A stretch of 64,000 nt of DNA from Sphaerisporangium album (GCF_003323745.1 NZ_QOIL01000001.1:1-64000), one strand, 5' to 3'; counted from the first letter of the stretch, positions 32,244-42,626 are shown. The notes: a model not told the origin generated them from the letters alone. Numbers and translations are program-made.

Positions 32244-33139
32244 TGCCGGGCACCGGAGCCGGCCTGGCGGCGGAGCCCTGGCTGGACGTCTCCGGCGTCC
32301 ACTGCGAGGGCGTCGTGTGGGACGACGCCGCGGGCCGGTTGCGGTTCGTCGACATCCCCCGCGGGCGGGTTTTCGACGCCGGCGTGGACGCCGGGAGCGC
32401 CGACGTCGGCTGGTTCGACCTGCCGGCGCCGGTCACGGCCGTGCATCCCACGACCGAGCCCGGGACCCTCGTCGTCGCGGACGGCGACGGCGTGGCCCTG
32501 GCCACGCGCGACGGGGTGACCGAACGGCTCGCCGCCCCGCTGGCCGGCCGGCCGGAGATCCGCATGAACGACGCGGGCGTCGATCCCGCCGGGCGATATT
32601 TCGCCGGCAGCATGGCGTACGACCTCGCGCCGGGCGCGGGCCGCCTGTACCGCCTCGACGCCGACCGATCTCTGCACACCGTGCTGACCGGCGTCACGAT
32701 CGGCAACGGGGTGGACTGGTCGCCCGACACCACCCTGTGCTACTTCGTGGACAGCCCCCTTCGCCGCGTCGACGTGTTCGACTACGACGTGACGACGGGT
32801 GCCCTCTCCGACCGGCGCGTGTTCGCGGACACCTCCGCCATCCCCGGGATGCCCGACGGGCTCACGGTCGACGCCGAGGGCGCCGTGTGGGTGGCCTTCT
32901 GGGGAGGCTCGCGCGTCTGCCGCTTCGGCCCGGACGGCCTGGTCGAGCGCACCATCGGCCTGCCGGTGTCCCAGGTGACGTCGTGCTGTTTCGCCGGGCC
33001 CGATCTGGACCGGCTCGTCATCAGCACCTCCACCGAGGAACTCTCCCCCGACGACCTGCGGCGTCAGCCCACGGCAGGCATGATCTTCCGGGCCGAGCCC
33101 GGATGCCGTGGCCGCCGCACGACCGAATTCGTGATCTGA
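32243..33139 (+). CDS. SMP-30/gluconolactonase-family lactonase
   Basis: The 298-residue product is a six-bladed SMP-30/LRE beta-propeller. Typical features are the first-blade EGVVWDDAAGRLRFVDIPRGRVF with the metal-binding glutamate, RMNDAGVDPAGRYFAGSM with the metal-binding asparagine, TIGNGVDWSPDTTLCYFVDSPLRRV, and MPDGLTVDAEGAVWVAFWGGSRV with the catalytic aspartate. These enzymes open sugar lactones to aldonic acids with a divalent metal. Together with the aldose dehydrogenases here it would supply pentonate or hexonate to the dehydratase at 40108. The ATG overlaps the stop of the previous gene. Confidence 0.93.
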   Translation: MPGTGAGLAAEPWLDVSGVHCEGVVWDDAAGRLRFVDIPRGRVFDAGVDAGSADVGWFDLPAPVTAVHPTTEPGTLVVADGDGVALATRDGVTERLAAPLAGRPEIRMNDAGVDPAGRYFAGSMAYDLAPGAGRLYRLDADRSLHTVLTGVTIGNGVDWSPDTTLCYFVDSPLRRVDVFDYDVTTGALSDRRVFADTSAIPGMPDGLTVDAEGAVWVAFWGGSRVCRFGPDGLVERTIGLPVSQVTSCCFAGPDLDRLVISTSTEELSPDDLRRQPTAGMIFRAEPGCRGRRTTEFVI

Positions 33140-33140
33140 C

Positions 33141-34121
33141 ATGGCCGATGACCACACGCACAACGGGCCGCCCGACCCGGCCGAGCGCCGCGCGTTCGGC
33201 CGCACCGGCCTCACGGTGACCCCCGTCTGCATCGGGACCAGCCCCCTGGCGAGCATGCCCGCGCTGTACGGCTACGCGGTCGGCCAGGACAGGGCTGAGG
33301 CGACGGTCGAGGCCGTGCTCGACGGGCCGTTCAACTTCCTCGACACGTCGAACAACTACGGCGGCGGCAGCGCCGAGCTGCGCATCGGCGCCGTCCTGCG
33401 CCGCCGCGGCGGGATCCCCGACGGGTTCGTCCTCGCCACCAAGGCCGACGCCGACCCCGGCACCGGCGACTTCTCCGGCGAGCGCGTGCGACGCTCGGTC
33501 GAGGAGAGCCTCGAACGGCTCGGCGTCGACCACGTGCCGATGATGTACCTGCACGACCCGGAGTACCACGTCACCTTCGAGGAGGCGATGGCCCGGGGCG
33601 GACCGGTCGAGGCGCTGGTCGCGCTCCGCGACGCCGGCGTCGTCGGCCACCTCGGGATCGCCGGCGGCCCCGTGGAGCTGATGCGGCGGTTCGTCCGGAC
33701 CGGCGTGTTCGAGGCGGTGATCAACCACAACCGCTGGACCCTGGTGAACCGTGAGGCCGGTCCGCTGCTCGACGAGGCCGTCGCGCGGGGGGTCGCCTTC
33801 GTCAACGGCGCGCCGTACGGCGGGGGCATGCTGGTCAAGGGCCCGGACGCCCAGCCTCGCTACGCCTACCGGGACACCGACGAGTCCGTCAGGGACGCGG
33901 TCCGGTCGATGCGGCGGGTGTGCGCCGCCCACGACGTGCCCCTGGCCGCCGCCGCGCTGCAGTTCTCGCTGCGCGACCCCCGGGTGACGTCGACCATCGT
34001 CGGCGTCTCGGAACCCGCGCGGATCAAGACCACCCTCGATCTCGCCACCACCCCGATCGCCCCCGAGCTGTGGGACGAGCTCGACCGGTACACGCCGTCG
34101 TCCGGCGGGTGGCTGGACTGA
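33141..34121 (+). CDS. Aldo/keto reductase, aldose-1-dehydrogenase-like
   Basis: The 326-residue TIM-barrel NAD(P)-dependent oxidoreductase has the AKR tetrad D68, Y73, K101 and H138 (LDTSNNYG, ATKADAD, YLHDP). The overall sequence (FGRTGLTVTPVCIGTSPLA, INHNRWTLVNREAGPLLDEA) is closest to D-threo-aldose 1-dehydrogenase and L-fucose dehydrogenase types, which oxidise aldoses to lactones. It begins 2 nt after the lactonase stop, so dehydrogenase and lactonase are made together. The substrate sugar could be arabinose, xylose or fucose; I cannot choose. Confidence 0.92.
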   Translation: MADDHTHNGPPDPAERRAFGRTGLTVTPVCIGTSPLASMPALYGYAVGQDRAEATVEAVLDGPFNFLDTSNNYGGGSAELRIGAVLRRRGGIPDGFVLATKADADPGTGDFSGERVRRSVEESLERLGVDHVPMMYLHDPEYHVTFEEAMARGGPVEALVALRDAGVVGHLGIAGGPVELMRRFVRTGVFEAVINHNRWTLVNREAGPLLDEAVARGVAFVNGAPYGGGMLVKGPDAQPRYAYRDTDESVRDAVRSMRRVCAAHDVPLAAAALQFSLRDPRVTSTIVGVSEPARIKTTLDLATTPIAPELWDELDRYTPSSGGWLD

Positions 34122-34169
34122 TGCGGCCGACGGCCGTACGAGCGATTCCAACGACAAACGGAGAAGACC

Positions 34170-36512
34170 GTGGCTTTGAGCACTGACACCCCGGCGGAGG
34201 CGTGGAGGGACGCCGGCGTCCCCGACGAGGACCGAGTCGAGGCGCTGATGGCCAGGATGAGCCTGGCCGAAAAGGTCGCGCAGCTCTACGGCGTCTGGGT
34301 GGGCATCGACAACAGCGACGGGGAGATGGCCCCGCACCAGCACGAGTTCACGTCACTGCCGGTCGGGTGGGACGAGCTCGTCCAGAACGGCATCGGCCAG
34401 CTGACCCGGCCGTTCGGCACCGCGCCCGTCGACGTCCTGACCGGGGCGACCACGCTCGCCAACGCCCAGCGCGCGATCGCCGCGGCGGGACGATGGGGCG
34501 TGCCCGCGCTGGTGCACGAGGAGTGCCTGACCGGCCTCGCCGCCTGGAAGGCCACCGTCTACCCGTCACCGTTGTGCTGGGGTGCCGGTTTCGACCCGGA
34601 CCTGGTCGAGCGGATGGGGGCGCAGATCGGCGCCACCATGCGGCGTCTCGGGATCCACCAGGGCCTCGCCCCGGTCATGGACGTCGCCCGCGACCTGCGA
34701 TGGGGCCGCGTCGAGGAGACCATCGGCGAGGACCCCGTCCTCGTCGGCACGATCGGCAGCGCGTACGTCCGCGGCGTTCAGTCTGCGGGTGTGATCGCCA
34801 CCCTGAAGCATTTCGTCGGCTACTCGGCCTCCAAGGCGGGCCGGAACCTGGCCCCCGTGTCGGTGGGCCGGCGGGAGATCGCCGACGTGCTGCTGCCTCC
34901 GTTCGAGATGGCGCTGCGGGCCGGGGCCGACTCGGTGATGAACTCCTACGCGGACATCGACGGCGTCCCGGTCGCGGCCGACCCCGCCCTGCTCACCGAT
35001 CTGCTACGCGACACCTATGGTTTCACCGGCACCGTCGTGGCCGACTATTTCTCCGTCGCCTTCCTCCAGACCCTGCACAACGTGGCCGAGTCCCCCGGCG
35101 ACGCGGCCAGGCTGGCGCTGACGGCCGGGATCGACGTGGAACTGCCCACGGTCAACGCCTACGGCCCGCCGCTGATCGAGGCGATCGGCCGCGGCGAGGT
35201 CGACGTCGCCCTCGTCGACCGCGCGCTGCGCCGCGTGCTGCTACAGAAGGTCCGGCTGGGCCTGCTCGACGAGGGATGGGCGCCCGAGCCCGCCGTCCTG
35301 GAGGAGACCGGCGACGCCGTGCTGGACGGCGAGTCCCAGCGCGCCCTCGCGGGCGAACTGGCCCGCCGTTCCGTCGTCCTGCTCAGCAACACCGGCTCGC
35401 TGCCGCTGGCGGCGGGCCTGCGCCTGGCCGTGGTCGGGCCCCGGGCCGACACGCCGCAGGCCATGATGGGCTGTTACTCGTTCCCGATGCACGTCGGCGT
35501 GCACCACCCCGACGTGCCCATCGGCATCGAGATACCGACCCTGGCCGAGGCGCTGCGCGCCGACCCCGCCGGCTATGACGTGCGCTACGAGCAGGGTGTT
35601 CCCGTTCTCGGCGGCGACGACGAGGGCATCGCTGCGGCCGTCGCCGCGGCGGCGGCCGCCGACGTCTGCGTGGCCGTGCTCGGCGACCAGGCGGGCCTGT
35701 TCGGGCGCGGCACCTCCGGGGAGGGCTGCGACGCCGCGAGCCTGCGCCTGCCCGGGCGGCAGGAGGAGCTGCTGGAGGCCGTGCTGGCCACGGGCGTCCC
35801 GGTCGTCCTGGTGCTGCTGGTCGGCCGGCCGTACGAGCTGGCCCGGCAGATCGACCGTCTCGCGGCCGTCGTGTGCGGGTTCTTCCCCGGCGAGGAGGGC
35901 GCGCGGGCTCTGGCCGACGTGCTGTCCGGCCGGGCCGATCCGGCGGGACGGCTCCCGGTGAGCTTTCCCGGCGACGGCGGCAACCAGCCCTCCACCTACC
36001 TGGCCGCGCCGCTGGGCGGGCGCAGCGAGGTGAGCTCGGTGGACCCCACTCCGCTGTTCCCGTTCGGCCACGGACTGTCGTACACCCCGATCACGTGGAA
36101 GGGCGTAACCGCCGACGCCGAGGCCACGTGGCCGACCGACGGCACCTTCGACGTGCGGGTGACGCTCCACAACGGCGCGGCCGGCCCGGTTTCCGACGTC
36201 GTGCAGGTCTACCTCCACGACCCGGTCGCCGAGGTCGCCCGCCCGGTGCAGTCGCTGCTGACGGCCCATCGGGTCGATCTGCAGCCGGGGGAGACGCGCG
36301 AGGTCACGATCACGCTGCACGCCGACCAGACCTCCTACACCGGAGCGTCCGGACGGAGGCTGGTCGACCCGGGCGCGGTGGAGTTGCGGGTCGGCGCGTC
36401 GAGCAGGGACATCCGGGAGACCATCTCCGTCTCCATGACCGGGCCGCGGCGCCATGTCGGTTTCGACCGGGTCATGGCGGCGACCGTCACGTCCGCGGAC
36501 GCCGAGGGCTGA
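34170..36512 (+). CDS. Glycoside hydrolase family 3 beta-glycosidase
   Basis: The 780-residue product has the GH3 N-terminal barrel, the alpha/beta sandwich and a C-terminal fibronectin-III-like domain. The nucleophile is D292 in TVVADYF; LKHFVGYSA and RWGRVEETIGEDP are the usual substrate-site motifs. No signal peptide is present, so it acts in the cytoplasm. GH3 includes beta-glucosidases, beta-xylosidases and arabinofuranosidases. The neighbouring pentose-type oxidation genes favour release of a free pentose (or glucose) from imported oligosaccharides. The GTG start follows GGAGAAG. It is the last gene of the operon and ends at a strong terminator. Confidence 0.93.
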   Translation: MALSTDTPAEAWRDAGVPDEDRVEALMARMSLAEKVAQLYGVWVGIDNSDGEMAPHQHEFTSLPVGWDELVQNGIGQLTRPFGTAPVDVLTGATTLANAQRAIAAAGRWGVPALVHEECLTGLAAWKATVYPSPLCWGAGFDPDLVERMGAQIGATMRRLGIHQGLAPVMDVARDLRWGRVEETIGEDPVLVGTIGSAYVRGVQSAGVIATLKHFVGYSASKAGRNLAPVSVGRREIADVLLPPFEMALRAGADSVMNSYADIDGVPVAADPALLTDLLRDTYGFTGTVVADYFSVAFLQTLHNVAESPGDAARLALTAGIDVELPTVNAYGPPLIEAIGRGEVDVALVDRALRRVLLQKVRLGLLDEGWAPEPAVLEETGDAVLDGESQRALAGELARRSVVLLSNTGSLPLAAGLRLAVVGPRADTPQAMMGCYSFPMHVGVHHPDVPIGIEIPTLAEALRADPAGYDVRYEQGVPVLGGDDEGIAAAVAAAAAADVCVAVLGDQAGLFGRGTSGEGCDAASLRLPGRQEELLEAVLATGVPVVLVLLVGRPYELARQIDRLAAVVCGFFPGEEGARALADVLSGRADPAGRLPVSFPGDGGNQPSTYLAAPLGGRSEVSSVDPTPLFPFGHGLSYTPITWKGVTADAEATWPTDGTFDVRVTLHNGAAGPVSDVVQVYLHDPVAEVARPVQSLLTAHRVDLQPGETREVTITLHADQTSYTGASGRRLVDPGAVELRVGASSRDIRETISVSMTGPRRHVGFDRVMAATVTSADAEG

Positions 36513-36549
36513 CAGCGGTCCGCGGCGCCGGCCATCGGCGCCAGGAGAC

Positions 36550-36587
36550 GGCGAGGGCGGCCCGGGAGATCCCGGGCCGCCCTCGCC
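36550..36587. terminator. Strong terminator between convergent operons
   Basis: A perfect 17-bp stem (GGCGAGGGCGGCCCGGG at 36550-36566, complement at 36571-36587) with a 4-nt loop lies between the end of the GH3 gene and the end of the Gfo/Idh/MocA gene. It can serve both strands. Confidence 0.85.
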
Positions 36588-36594
36588 ACTCGTG

Positions 36595-37595
36595 TCACTC
36601 GCCGGGGTAGCGAAGGCCGATCTGCGCCCGCACCTCGTCCATCGTGCCCATGATCTGGCAGGACTCGTCGAGCGGCATCACGGGGCTCTCCAGCAGGCCC
36701 TCGCGGACGCACCGCGCGACCTCCTCGGTCTGGAACCGCAGCCCGTTGCCCGTCACGGGGAAGTCGTAACGCTCCACCGCCCCGGTCCGCTCGGTCAAGG
36801 TGAACGACTTCGGGGTGAACCACATGAAGTCGACGTCGATGCGCGCGTCCGTGCCGGAGATCGACGCCTGGTTGGGCAGCCACGCCTCCATCGAGGTCGC
36901 GATCACCGCCTGCCTGCCCTGCTCGTACTGGAGCACGACGGCGGTCTGCCCGTCCACCCCGGTGTCGCCGAACTGCGCGGTCCCGTGCACGTTCGAGGGG
37001 TCGCCCAGCACCATGGACGCGAACGACACCGGGTAGACCCCGAGGTCCAGGAGCGCGCCGCCGCCCAGGTGCGGTCGAACATCCGGTGGGCCGGGTCCTT
37101 CTCGAACCAGACGCCGAGCTCGGCGTTGACCTGACGGACATCGCCGAGACGCCCCTGGGCGAGCAGCTCGCGGACGCGGACCATGTGCGGCAGGAAGCGC
37201 GTCCACATCGCCTCCATCTGGAACACCCCGTTCGAGCGGGCCAGCTTCACCAGCTCCTCGGCCTGTGCGCGGTTGACGGTGAACGGCTTCTCCACCAGTA
37301 CGGCCTTGCCCGCCTCGATGGCGGCGACGGCGACGTCCCGATGCGCGCTGTGCGGCACCGCCACGTAGACGGCGTCGATGTCGCCGGCCGCGAGCAGCTC
37401 GTCGTGGTCGCCGTGGAAGCGGGCGGCGCCGGTCTTGGCGGCGAACGCCTCGGCCCGCCGCGCGGAGCGGGAGCCGACGGCCACCAGCTCGCCATGGCCC
37501 GACAGCCGCAGGTCGTCGGCGAACATGCCCGCGATGCCGCCGGTGCCGATGATCGCCCAGCGGAGCGGCGTGGACGCCTCGGATGGTGTCGTCAT
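36595..37595 (-). pseudogene. Gfo/Idh/MocA-family oxidoreductase, disrupted by a frameshift
   Basis: Two frames make one protein. The first gives [20 protein letters not shown] with the GTGGIA NAD site, VLVEKPFTVN (EKP motif with catalytic lysine) and AELGVWFEKDPAHRMFD. The second gives GGGALLDLGVYPVSF and continues to the C-terminus. The switch is at about 37066-37076, where one base (a C in the coding strand) is missing; the total of 1,001 nt is one short of 1,002. Intact members oxidise sugars such as glucose, xylose or inositol with NAD(P). The ATG at 37595 overlaps the ALDH stop (ATGA). It may be a true mutation or a sequencing error; either way the call is secure as a family. Confidence 0.85.
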
Positions 37596-39181
37596 CGCGG
37601 CGATGTCCCTTTCGTCGAGTCCGTTGCCATCCGGGCCGGCTCGCGGACCGAAGTGAGGACGCCGTCGACTCGGCGGACGAGCCCGGTGGAGGCGGCCGGG
37701 GCGTCGCGAAGTTCGTCCGGCAGCAGTTCCTGCGGGACGTTCTGCAGGCTGATCGGGCGCAGCCAGCGGCGGATCGCCGTGGTGCCGACGCTGGTGTGCA
37801 GCGCGCTGGTGGTCGCGGGGTACGGCCCGCCGTGGTGCATGCCCCAGGCCACCGCCACACCGGTCGGGAATCCGTTCCACACCACACGGCCGACCGTGCC
37901 GGACAGCTGCGCGAGAAGCCGGGCCGACAGGCCGCCGTCCGCCGCGTCCGCGTGGACCGTCCCGGTGAGAGCCGGGCCGAAGGTCTCGAGGAGCCGGAGG
38001 AGATGCTCCTCGGAGGTGTACTCGACGGTCACCAGGACCGGCCCGAAGCACTCCTCGATCAGCGCGCCCGTCACGGCGCCGGCGTCCGCGTGCAGCAACA
38101 TCGGCGCGCCGGTCCAGCCGCCGCCCCCGCCGGTCTCCTTCCCGCCGGCGAGCATCCGGACGCCGTCCATGCCGCGCAGGGTGTCCGCGCCGCGGCGGTA
38201 GGCGTCGGCCGTCCGCTCGCTGAGCATGAAGCCGGCGGACATGGCGTCGACGTGCTCCGCCAGCGAGCGGCGGATCGCCTCGCCGTGCACGCCGGCGGGG
38301 AGCAGTGCCATGCCCGGCTTCGTGCAGAACTGCCCGACACCGAGCGTGAAGGAGGCCGCGAGCCCCGCGGCGATCTTTTCGCCGCGCGACGCGGCGGCCT
38401 CGGGGCACACGACGAGCGTGTTGAGCGCGCCCAGCTCGCCGTAGAAGGGGATCGGCGACGGCCGGGACGACGCGACGTCGAACAACGCGCGCCCGGCGCC
38501 GAGGGAGCCGGTGAACCCGACGGCCTGGACGGCCGGATGCCCGACCAGGCCGACGCCCGCCTCTCGCCCCCAGACCAGGGTGACCACATCCGGGGTGACA
38601 CCGGCCGCCCTGGCGCCCGCGGCGAGCGCGTCGTGGCTGAGCACCGACGTCGCCGGGTGCGCCCCGTGCACCTTGGCGATCACCGGGCAGCCCGCGCTCA
38701 GGGCCGAGGCCGTGTCGCCGCCGGGCACGGAGAAGGCGAACGGGAAGTTGCTCGCCCCGAACACCGCGACAGGTCCGAGCGGGACCAGCATCCGGCGCAG
38801 GTCCGGGCGTGGTCCCATCGGGGTTTCCCCCGCGTGGTCGATGGTCGCCTCCAGATAGGCGCCGTCCTGCGCCACGTCGGCGAACAGGTCGAGCTGGTAG
38901 CACGTCCTGGTCAGCTCGCCGTTCAGCCGCTGCTCTCCCAGGGCGGTCTCACGGTCGGCCACGGCGACCAGGCCGGCCCGGCGTTCCGCCAGCGAGCGCG
39001 CCATCGATCGGAGCAGCCGGGCGCGTCCCGCGCGCCCCAGCGCGGCGAGCTCCCGCGCGGCCACGGCCGCTCGCGCGCAGAGGTCGTCCAGATCGGCGGG
39101 CGACGTCTCGGCGCCGATCCGCTCGACCTCACGACCCGTCCTCGGATCGACGCTGGCGAAACCGCGGATGTCCTCGATCAT
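37592..39181 (-). CDS. Aldehyde dehydrogenase, 2-oxoglutarate-semialdehyde dehydrogenase type
   Basis: The 529-residue NAD(P)-dependent aldehyde dehydrogenase has C286 in [10 protein letters not shown] and E249 in YGELGALN, and the [21 protein letters not shown] segment that marks the KGSADH group used in pentose and hexarate degradation. It would oxidise 2-oxoglutarate semialdehyde to 2-oxoglutarate, the last step of a Weimberg-type pathway. ATG 39181 overlaps the stop of the FAH-family gene (ATGA), and its own stop overlaps the start of the Gfo/Idh gene. The tight overlaps indicate one polycistronic, translationally coupled unit. Confidence 0.92.
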   Translation of the reverse strand: MIEDIRGFASVDPRTGREVERIGAETSPADLDDLCARAAVAARELAALGRAGRARLLRSMARSLAERRAGLVAVADRETALGEQRLNGELTRTCYQLDLFADVAQDGAYLEATIDHAGETPMGPRPDLRRMLVPLGPVAVFGASNFPFAFSVPGGDTASALSAGCPVIAKVHGAHPATSVLSHDALAAGARAAGVTPDVVTLVWGREAGVGLVGHPAVQAVGFTGSLGAGRALFDVASSRPSPIPFYGELGALNTLVVCPEAAASRGEKIAAGLAASFTLGVGQFCTKPGMALLPAGVHGEAIRRSLAEHVDAMSAGFMLSERTADAYRRGADTLRGMDGVRMLAGGKETGGGGGWTGAPMLLHADAGAVTGALIEECFGPVLVTVEYTSEEHLLRLLETFGPALTGTVHADAADGGLSARLLAQLSGTVGRVVWNGFPTGVAVAWGMHHGGPYPATTSALHTSVGTTAIRRWLRPISLQNVPQELLPDELRDAPAASTGLVRRVDGVLTSVREPARMATDSTKGTSPR

Positions 39182-40071
39182 GACCGGGCCCCTTCGAACG
39201 GCTTCTCGTCACGCGTGCCCCGCCGCACGACCGTGTTGCGCAACACCCCGACGCCCTCGATGCCGATCTCGACCGTGTCGCCGTCCGCGAGCGTGAACGG
39301 TGCCGGCGGAACGAGGCACGTGCCGGTCGACAGGACGACCCCGTCCGGGTGGACGTCGCCGCGCATCAGGTACGACACCAGCTCGTCGAGGCGCCGGTGC
39401 AGCCGCGCGGTGCTCGTCCGGCCGCTCCACTCCCGCTCGCCGTCCCTGCGGATCGTCATCTCGATCGTGAGGTCGTACGGATCTTCGATCTCCCAGACCG
39501 GCCTGATCCAGGGGCCGAGGCCGCAGGCGCCGAAATAGATCTTGGCCTGGGGCAGGTAGAGGGGGTTCTCCCCTTCGATGCTGCGTGAGGACATGTCGTT
39601 GCACACCGTGTAGCCGACGATCTCCCCGAAGCGGTTCACCACCAGCGCCAGCTCGGGCTCCGGCACGTCCACCACCGAGTCGGCGCGGACGCCCAGGCTT
39701 CCGTCCGGGCCGACGACCCGCCACGGGACCGACTTGAAGAACAGCTCCGGCCGCTCGGCGTCGTAGACCAGCTCGTAGACGGTCGCGGCGCGCTCGCTCT
39801 CCTCGACTCTCGCCTCACGCGAAGTCTCGTAGGTGACGCCCGCCGCCCACACCTCGGTCGTGCCGTCGACCGGCGCGAGGAGATCGACCTCCGCGAGGGG
39901 CACCCGGTCTCCGAGCGCGCCGCCGGTCAGCCGCTCCCGCAGGCCCGCGAGCGGCGACGCCCAGAGCTCGGCGAGTGACCGCACACCCGCGAACTCGGCG
40001 ACGCCGTCCTCGTCATGTAGTCCCACCCGCGGCTTCGCGGAATCTCGCACGCGGTATCTGACGATGTTCAC
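39178..40071 (-). CDS. Fumarylacetoacetase-fold hydrolase/dehydratase (2-keto-3-deoxypentonate dehydratase candidate)
   Basis: The 297-residue product belongs to the FAH family with the metal-binding core ([52 protein letters not shown] and the closing [20 protein letters not shown]). In oxidative pentose pathways an FAH-fold enzyme dehydrates 2-keto-3-deoxypentonate to 2-oxoglutarate semialdehyde; its place between the IlvD-type dehydratase and KGSADH fits that role. I chose GTG 40071 because AAGGAG ends 5 nt before it; the GTG at 40077 overlaps the ribosome binding site. It overlaps the ALDH gene by 4 nt. Confidence 0.87.
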   Translation of the reverse strand: MNIVRYRVRDSAKPRVGLHDEDGVAEFAGVRSLAELWASPLAGLRERLTGGALGDRVPLAEVDLLAPVDGTTEVWAAGVTYETSREARVEESERAATVYELVYDAERPELFFKSVPWRVVGPDGSLGVRADSVVDVPEPELALVVNRFGEIVGYTVCNDMSSRSIEGENPLYLPQAKIYFGACGLGPWIRPVWEIEDPYDLTIEMTIRRDGEREWSGRTSTARLHRRLDELVSYLMRGDVHPDGVVLSTGTCLVPPAPFTLADGDTVEIGIEGVGVLRNTVVRRGTRDEKPFEGARS

Positions 40072-40107
40072 GGTCACTCCTTGGTGTTCGCTCTTCGCGC
40101 ACGGGCG

Positions 40108-41850
40108 TCAGTGCGAGTCGCGCGGGACCGCGCCTCCGCGGGCGCCCCGCAGGAACCCGAAGTCCGCACCGTCCTCGGCCTGCAGGACGTGCTCGCGGTA
40201 CAGCCACCGGTATCCGCCTGCCTCGTCCACGGCGGGCGGGCTCCACTCGGCGCGCCGCCGGTCGAGCTCCTCGTCGTCCACGTGCAACGTCAACCGCCTG
40301 GCCGGCACGTCGAGCTCGATGCGGTCGCCGGTTCGCACCAGAGCCAGCGGGCCGCCGACGGCCGCCTCGGGCGAGACGTGCAGCACGACCGTGCCGAACC
40401 CGGTGCCGCTCATCCGCCCGTCGCTGATGCGCACCATGTCACTGACGCCCTCGCGCAGCAGCTTCGCGGGCAGTGGCACGTTGGCCACCTCGGGCATACC
40501 CGGGTACCCCTTCGGCCCGGCCCCCCGGATGACCAGCACGTCGTCCGGCGTGACGTCGAGCTCCTCGTCGTCGCACACCGCGTGGTAGGCCTCGGGCGAG
40601 TCGAACACCAGCGCCCTGCCCTCGTGGTGCATCAGGGACGGCGACGCGGCCGACTGCTTGATCACCGCGCCGTTCGGGCAGAGATTGCCGCGCAGGATCG
40701 CGGTGCCGGTGCCGGACGGCAGCAGCGGATCGGCCAGCGGGCGGATCACCTCGGTGTTCCAGCATTCCGCGCCCGCGACGTTCTGCCCGACGGCGCGGCC
40801 GGTGACGGTGACGGCATCCGAGTGGAGCAGGCCCGCCTCGTCGAGCAGGCGCATGACGACCGGCAGGCCGCCCGCGTAGCAGAAGTCCTCCATCAGGAAC
40901 CGGCCTGACGGCATGAGGTCGACGATGGTCGGCACGTCCCGCACGAGGGCGTCGAAGTCGTCGAGGGACAGGTCGACGCCGAGTCGTCCCGCCAGCGCGG
41001 TCAGGTGGATGATCGCGTTGGTGGACCCGCCGATGGCGGCGTTGGTCCTGATCGCGTTCTCGAACGCCTCGCGGGTGAGGATCGTGCTCGGGCGCAGGTC
41101 CTGCTCGACCATGTCCACGATCCGCCGCCCGGCCTCCTGCGCGACCTCCATACGGCGCATGTCGACGGCGGGCCACGTCGCCGAGCCGGGAAGCTGCATG
41201 CCGAGCGCCTCGGCCATGCAGGCCATCGTCGAGGCGGTGCCCATCGTCATGCAGTGCCCGTTCGAACGCGCCATGCAGCCCTCGGCGGCGTAGCCCTCCT
41301 CCGCGGTCATCCGTCCGGCCTTGATCTCGGCCTCGAACTTCCACACGTGGGTGCCCGAACCGACGTCGCGGCCCTGGAACTTGCCGTTGAGCATCGGCCC
41401 GCCGGTCACCATCACGGCCGGGAGGTCGACGCTGGCCGCGCCCATGAGCAGCCCCGGCGTCGTCTTGTCGCAACCGGACAGCAGGACCACGCCGTCCAGC
41501 GGGTTGGCCCGGATGAGCTCCTCGGCCGTCATGGCGAGCAGGTTGCGGTACAACATCGCCGTCGGGCGCATCAGCGTCTCGCCGGTGGCCAGGACGGGGA
41601 ACACCAGCGGGAAACCGCCGGCCTGCCAGACGCCGCGCTTGACCGCGTCCGCCACCCGGTCCAGATGCGAGTTGCACGGCGCGAGCTCCGACCAGGTGCT
41701 CGCGATGCCGATGACGGGACGGCCGTCGAAGACCTCCGGCCCGAACCCCTGGTTGCGCATCCAGGACCGGTACAGCATGCCGGAACGCCCCTCCGCGGCG
41801 AACCAGTGCGCGCTGCGCCGTGTGGGCCCTGTCATGTCGTTCACATCCAT
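40108..41850 (-). CDS. IlvD/Edd-family dehydratase, sugar-acid (pentonate) type
   Basis: The 580-residue iron-sulphur dehydratase has the three cluster cysteines C59 (APCNSH), C127 (GCDKTTPG, with K129) and C200 (CMARSNGHCMTMGTAST), and the sugar-acid signature GHCMTMGTASTM, NAAIGGSTNAIIHL and ISDGRMSGTGFGTVVLHVSPEAA. It belongs to the branch that dehydrates aldonates such as arabinonate and xylonate to 2-keto-3-deoxy acids, rather than to the valine-pathway enzyme. ATG 41850 overlaps the end of the SDR gene by 10 nt, with GGGGG before it; the ATG at 41835 is an alternative. It sits in the catabolic operon. Confidence 0.92.
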   Translation of the reverse strand: MDVNDMTGPTRRSAHWFAAEGRSGMLYRSWMRNQGFGPEVFDGRPVIGIASTWSELAPCNSHLDRVADAVKRGVWQAGGFPLVFPVLATGETLMRPTAMLYRNLLAMTAEELIRANPLDGVVLLSGCDKTTPGLLMGAASVDLPAVMVTGGPMLNGKFQGRDVGSGTHVWKFEAEIKAGRMTAEEGYAAEGCMARSNGHCMTMGTASTMACMAEALGMQLPGSATWPAVDMRRMEVAQEAGRRIVDMVEQDLRPSTILTREAFENAIRTNAAIGGSTNAIIHLTALAGRLGVDLSLDDFDALVRDVPTIVDLMPSGRFLMEDFCYAGGLPVVMRLLDEAGLLHSDAVTVTGRAVGQNVAGAECWNTEVIRPLADPLLPSGTGTAILRGNLCPNGAVIKQSAASPSLMHHEGRALVFDSPEAYHAVCDDEELDVTPDDVLVIRGAGPKGYPGMPEVANVPLPAKLLREGVSDMVRISDGRMSGTGFGTVVLHVSPEAAVGGPLALVRTGDRIELDVPARRLTLHVDDEELDRRRAEWSPPAVDEAGGYRWLYREHVLQAEDGADFGFLRGARGGAVPRDSH

Positions 41851-42626
41851 CCCCCGTCGACGATCCACTTCTGGCCGGTGCACATGGCGCTGTCGTCGGC
41901 CGCCAGCCACAACACCATCCGCGCGACGTCGGCCGGCATGATGTTGTCCTTCAGCGACTGGACCTGGCCGAGTTTCGCCAGCGTCTCGGGTGTGACGAGC
42001 TGCGCGAGCTGCCGCTCGGTGAAGACCCAGCCCGGTATGAGGCAGTTGACGCGGATACGGTCCGGGCCGAGCTCGCGGGCCAGCGTACGGGTGAGGCCCT
42101 CGATGCCGGCTTTGGCCGTCACATAGGCAGGCATCCCGACGAAGTCGGCGTGCGCGCTGATCGAGCCCAGGTTGATGATCGAACCTCCGCCGAGCGCGCG
42201 CATGCCGGGCGCCACCGCCTGGATCGCGAAGAAGTGGTGCTTCAGGTTCACCGCGATCGCGTTGTCCCAGTAGGCCTCGTCCACCGCCCGCGTGTCGTGG
42301 CGCTCGTCGTTGGCGGCGTTGTTCACGAGGATCGAGATGGGCCCGAGCGCGTTCCCCACCTCCGTGATCGCCGCACGCAACCGTGCGACGTCGCGGACGT
42401 CGGTCTCGACGAACAGCGGCTTCGGGCAGTCCGTACGGCTGAGCCGGTCGAGCAGCCGCTCCGCGCCCGCGGCGTCGATGTCGGCGAAGCCGACCCGGAC
42501 ACCCTGCGCGGCCAGCGCGGAGACGAACTCCGAGCCCAGGCCGGTCGAGCCGCCGCTGACGAAGGCGACCCGGTCGCGCAGGCTCGGATAGACGGCGTAG
42601 CGGAGCTCGTCTCGTGTGACGGTCAC
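41841..42626 (-). CDS. Short-chain dehydrogenase/reductase, sugar dehydrogenase-like
   Basis: The 261-residue classical SDR shows the cofactor motif SGGSTGLG, ILVNNAANDERHD, INLGSISAH, and the catalytic YVTAK (YxxxK). It ends in the SDR tail TGQKWIVDGGWM. Members of this branch oxidise sugars or sugar alcohols; here it could catalyse the first oxidation of an aldose. GTG 42626 overlaps the stop of the alcohol dehydrogenase gene (GTGA) and has GGGAG upstream, so the genes are coupled. Its last codons overlap the dehydratase start. Confidence 0.9.
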   Translation of the reverse strand: MTVTRDELRYAVYPSLRDRVAFVSGGSTGLGSEFVSALAAQGVRVGFADIDAAGAERLLDRLSRTDCPKPLFVETDVRDVARLRAAITEVGNALGPISILVNNAANDERHDTRAVDEAYWDNAIAVNLKHHFFAIQAVAPGMRALGGGSIINLGSISAHADFVGMPAYVTAKAGIEGLTRTLARELGPDRIRVNCLIPGWVFTERQLAQLVTPETLAKLGQVQSLKDNIMPADVARMVLWLAADDSAMCTGQKWIVDGGWM

